From NCBI GenBank assembly GCA_009746045.1, contig RPFO01000016.1, positions 1,508,420 through 1,553,419 on the forward strand: a stretch of 45,000 bases of DNA, read 5' to 3'. Origin of the DNA: Mesostigma viride (taxonomy: Eukaryota > Streptophyta > Mesostigmatophyceae > Mesostigmatales > Mesostigmataceae). Shown piece by piece: positions 42,584-45,000 of this stretch; position 1 is the stretch's first letter, and each line of letters begins with the position of its first letter. The position numbers and the translations under genes were made by a program. The notes under the pieces were generated by a model. That model was not told the DNA's origin, ran no database searches, and saw only the letters and a program-made list of their open reading frames with translations.

Positions 42584-43640
42584 GATGGATGGATGGATGG
42601 ATGGATGCAAACAGTCCTACCGGTCTAATCTATCTACAACCTCTATCTACAACAAGCAAGGGCTAAGCTAAGGCTATTGCTGGTTGGTTTACTACCATGT
42701 GTTAGCCGGCGGTGCACGTGACTAGGTATGGTGGCACAGCCGGCTTGGCAAATGTTCATTCTAGGCATGGCGCTGCCATGGCGGCAGTGACTACCAATAA
42801 TATACAAGCTAGCGGGCTATTCTAGCCCGTAGGGGGCATCCACATCTTGTGGTTGATCATCAGGTCCCCGCCCCTCCAGTACACCTTGGGCTTCTGGCCG
42901 GGGGTCCTGCTTGTGGCGGAGGTATTCCGGCCACAGGTCGCGTCGCTGCTGCTGTAGCTGAGCGGGGGTCAGATCGTCGTCCAGCGTCCAGGTGAGGTCG
43001 TGCAACCTCTTAATTGCGACGAGAAATAACCGCTGCTTGTCCTCAGGGGAGGGGAAGGTGAGCAGGACTGGGGGGGGAGCCGCCTTGTCCCGTGAGTGGG
43101 GAAGGCCCGACCGGTGGCACCCACATGCACAGTTCTACCTCACCTACCAGGCCGGAGGCCCATGAGGGTAAGGAGCTGGTCCTTGAGCTCGTCGGCAAGA
43201 GTGGTTGGTCAACGTCTCACCTGGCTTCTGGGCCGGGGAAGCGACGCATTACCACCTGACAGTCGTGGCGAGCGCGGTCGGTGGCCTCCCGTTGTTGTGC
43301 CTGGCGAAGGTCTTCAAGCTCCTGGAGTTTCGTAGCGATGGCGTCAGTGCCGTTGAGGCGGTCACTGTCCGCAGCTAGCAGGTCCGCATAGGATAGCGCG
43401 GCGGGAGGTCGCCAGCATCCTGCCGGGGTGGCTGGAATGCGATGCGGTGGCCGTGTGCTCTGCTATCTTTGGGACCTTTGTGGCCAGGGCCTCGGTGTGG
43501 GCGGTGATGGCTTCCAGTTTCTTCATGCATGAGCACGCCGCGGGGACCTCAATGTCAACAAGAAACTGTACGAAGCCCCCTCGGGCTCGATCCCCCGGGA
43601 TAGAGCACTCAAGTTAGTTGTCTAGATGGGGGCAATCTAC
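42526..43640 (-). mobile_element. Half-LINE (ORF1 only), minus strand, family F tail
   Basis: On the minus strand ATG at 43526 opens MKKLEAITAHTEALATKVPK (coiled-coil-like). Frame-damaged ORF1 follows (LQELEDLRQAQQREATDRAR at about 43330-43270), then RLHDLTWTLDDDLTPAQLQQ (about 43010-42950), a frameshift at 42905-42895 and stop near 42825. The 3' part has (ATCC)n, CGGGGTTAATGCTCC and the stem-loop. No ORF2 lies between ORF1 and the tail. Confidence 0.7.
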
Positions 43641-43884
43641 AATAATGGGATAGCTTAGGCATTACCGCACGTGAAATGATATTAACGCACAGCATTTTAG
43701 TACCTTAAAATTAGCTCGGGCCCCTTGTGGCCATCAGCTTGCGCCTTAGCGGACGTCTAATTGAGCCCACCTCACCGTGGTAGCATAAGCTACATATGCG
43801 TCGATCAGCCTACCTAGCTATGGCACTGCATGGTTGTATTGCACCCACAGTATGTGTTGCGCCCCGGCACCATGCTGTGGAGAG

Positions 43885-44040
43885 AGCCCTCTGCATGTGG
43901 CCTGCCCAATTGCGGCAGTGAGAGAAGCTAGGGCGCCCTCCCTCCTTCTTGTTGTGTATAGGGTAGAAGGTTCCTTTACGCTGTATTGGCACCCACGTGA
44001 TGCAGTCACGTGCCTATGAATTAATAAATTAATCAACCAT
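43885..44040 (+). mobile_element. Family D 3' end, copy 2
   Basis: Matches 5119-5316: TGGCCTGCCCA.TTGCGGCAG, GAGAGAAGCTAG, GGCGCCCTCCCTCCT, then TTGGCACCCACGTGA, ending in AATTAATAAATTAAT. Upstream 43820-43860 also resembles family C (TTGCACCCACAGT). Confidence 0.65.
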
Positions 44041-44253
44041 GCAGTATATGTTGACAGTCTCATGTCCACATTTGGAACAGACTTGAGCCCTCCTTGTATA
44101 TTGACTGCATGCGAGCTCACCGTACGCAATATCATGCACATGCAACACATGATTGATCTAATGCATGCAAGGACTTCACCATGCAAGAATCCTGCATGGC
44201 CAAGTCCTGCATGCATGGTCATGCGATCAAGCCAGAGTAGTGTATGAGCAGCG

Positions 44254-45000
44254 TCATGCTGTGAAGCAGAAGCCCACCCGAGGCGGCACTGTCTTGCGAA
44301 TGATGACCTGGTAGCCCTTGTGTAGCAGCTCGTACTCCTGGCTGTGCAGCTGGAGAAAGGCATCGATTCCAGGCTTTGGGTGCAGGATGGAACTGTCAGG
44401 CTCGGTAGGCCACTCATAGTCATCAAAGATCATGAACGCACCAGAGTTAGCCACACGCCACGCCAGCTCAGCGTCGAGCAACGTATCATCTGCCCTGTGC
44501 GACCCATCGATGTAGATCAGGTCAAAGCAGAGGTCGGGGTGGTGGCTCATTAATGCCAGCATCCCCGGCACCGAGAACTGGTCAATAACCTTGACCATGC
44601 TTCTGCCATCTGGCACCAGCGACAGGTTGTAATTAAGCTTGCGGCGGCGTTCTAGACCGGTAACTGTCTGGTGGCCCTCGAAATGATCAATGCAAACCAG
44701 TTGCGGGCGATCTCCTTGGTTCCAGTCGCAAATGTTATTCAGGAACCAAGAAGCCGACCGCCCCTCCCAGAAACCAATCTCCAGCAATTTACGCAGCCGC
44801 CCTTTCTCTGGGCACAGGATACGTTCCCAGGTGAGCTTCAGGTCTCCCAGCCAATCTTGCGTTATTAACAACGGCGGCACCCATCGCGCCCCTGGTGTGC
44901 TGATGTGGAAGTCAAGAGTACCAGGGTCTTGTTCGAGCCTAATGAAATAAGTGTATCCTATGGGGCCCAGTGGGTCGATCGCTCCAAGCCCTGGCAGTAA
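44254..45000 (-). CDS. Class I SAM-dependent methyltransferase, partial at right edge
   Basis: The minus-strand frame is open from the window edge to a TGA at 44254-44256 (at least 248 codons); the start lies outside. GTG at 44880 is inside the open frame and is not believed to be the start. Motif I is LLEIGFWEGRSASWFL (SAM-binding Gly-rich loop), followed by LVCIDHFEGH (acidic end of strand 2), FDLIYIDGSHRADDTLLDAE (strand 4 with an 'IDGxH' motif) and AFMIFDDYEW (strand 5). This is the Methyltransf_24 / macrocin-O-methyltransferase-like pattern, often acting on sugars, lipids or small metabolites. No signal peptide or intron is visible. The substrate is unknown. Confidence 0.82.
   Translation of the reverse strand, partial: LLPGLGAIDPLGPIGYTYFIRLEQDPGTLDFHISTPGARWVPPLLITQDWLGDLKLTWERILCPEKGRLRKLLEIGFWEGRSASWFLNNICDWNQGDRPQLVCIDHFEGHQTVTGLERRRKLNYNLSLVPDGRSMVKVIDQFSVPGMLALMSHHPDLCFDLIYIDGSHRADDTLLDAELAWRVANSGAFMIFDDYEWPTEPDSSILHPKPGIDAFLQLHSQEYELLHKGYQVIIRKTVPPRVGFCFTA

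Overview
The window is nuclear DNA of a eukaryote, most likely an alga. Three sugar-metabolism genes are split into short exons with GT-AG junctions that keep frame throughout, and their introns reach 2.5 kb. The surrounding DNA is full of L1-type non-LTR retrotransposon debris with TTAA-rich tails, satellites and a virus-like replication gene. A green-lineage alga fits best, but no ribosomal or organelle marker is present, so the taxon is an inference.

Layout. 1-3045: two halves of a herpesvirus-origin-binding-protein-like primase-helicase, as found in large DNA viruses and their integrated relatives. The N-terminal half is on the minus strand and the C-terminal half on the plus strand, joined head to head near 1372, as if the first part had been inverted in place. 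3183-3510: two tandem units, each with a perfect 20-bp hairpin whose stem differs from its twin by six compensated base pairs. 3.5-9.0 kb: non-LTR fragments, including an ORF1-only half-LINE. 9045-18658, with a probable further 5' exon at 19712-19876 (minus): a UDP-N-acetylglucosamine pyrophosphorylase-family gene. 20829-30536 (minus): a complete ten-exon PGM2-type phosphoglucomutase/phosphopentomutase that joins to 607 residues. 31957-37213 (plus): a secreted or Golgi fucosyltransferase-like glycosyltransferase in three exons. 37.7-44.1 kb: a nest of LINE ends, half-LINEs and a piggyBac-like element with TTAA target duplications. 44254-45000 (minus): the C-terminal part of a class I SAM-dependent methyltransferase running off the right edge.

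Functionally, the mutase feeds hexose-1-phosphate or pentose-phosphate pools, the pyrophosphorylase activates sugar-1-phosphates to UDP-sugars, and the divergently placed glycosyltransferase would use a nucleotide sugar. This looks like a small neighbourhood for glycan or cell-surface biosynthesis, although co-regulation is inference.

The most unusual pattern is in the introns. At about 18 exon edges across all three genes, degenerate copies of the exon-intron junction lie inside the neighbouring intron, or after the stop codon, usually within 50-500 bp. Many still carry the splice dinucleotide. One of these echoes sits at the origin of a 340-bp GCAGCC/GCG tract.
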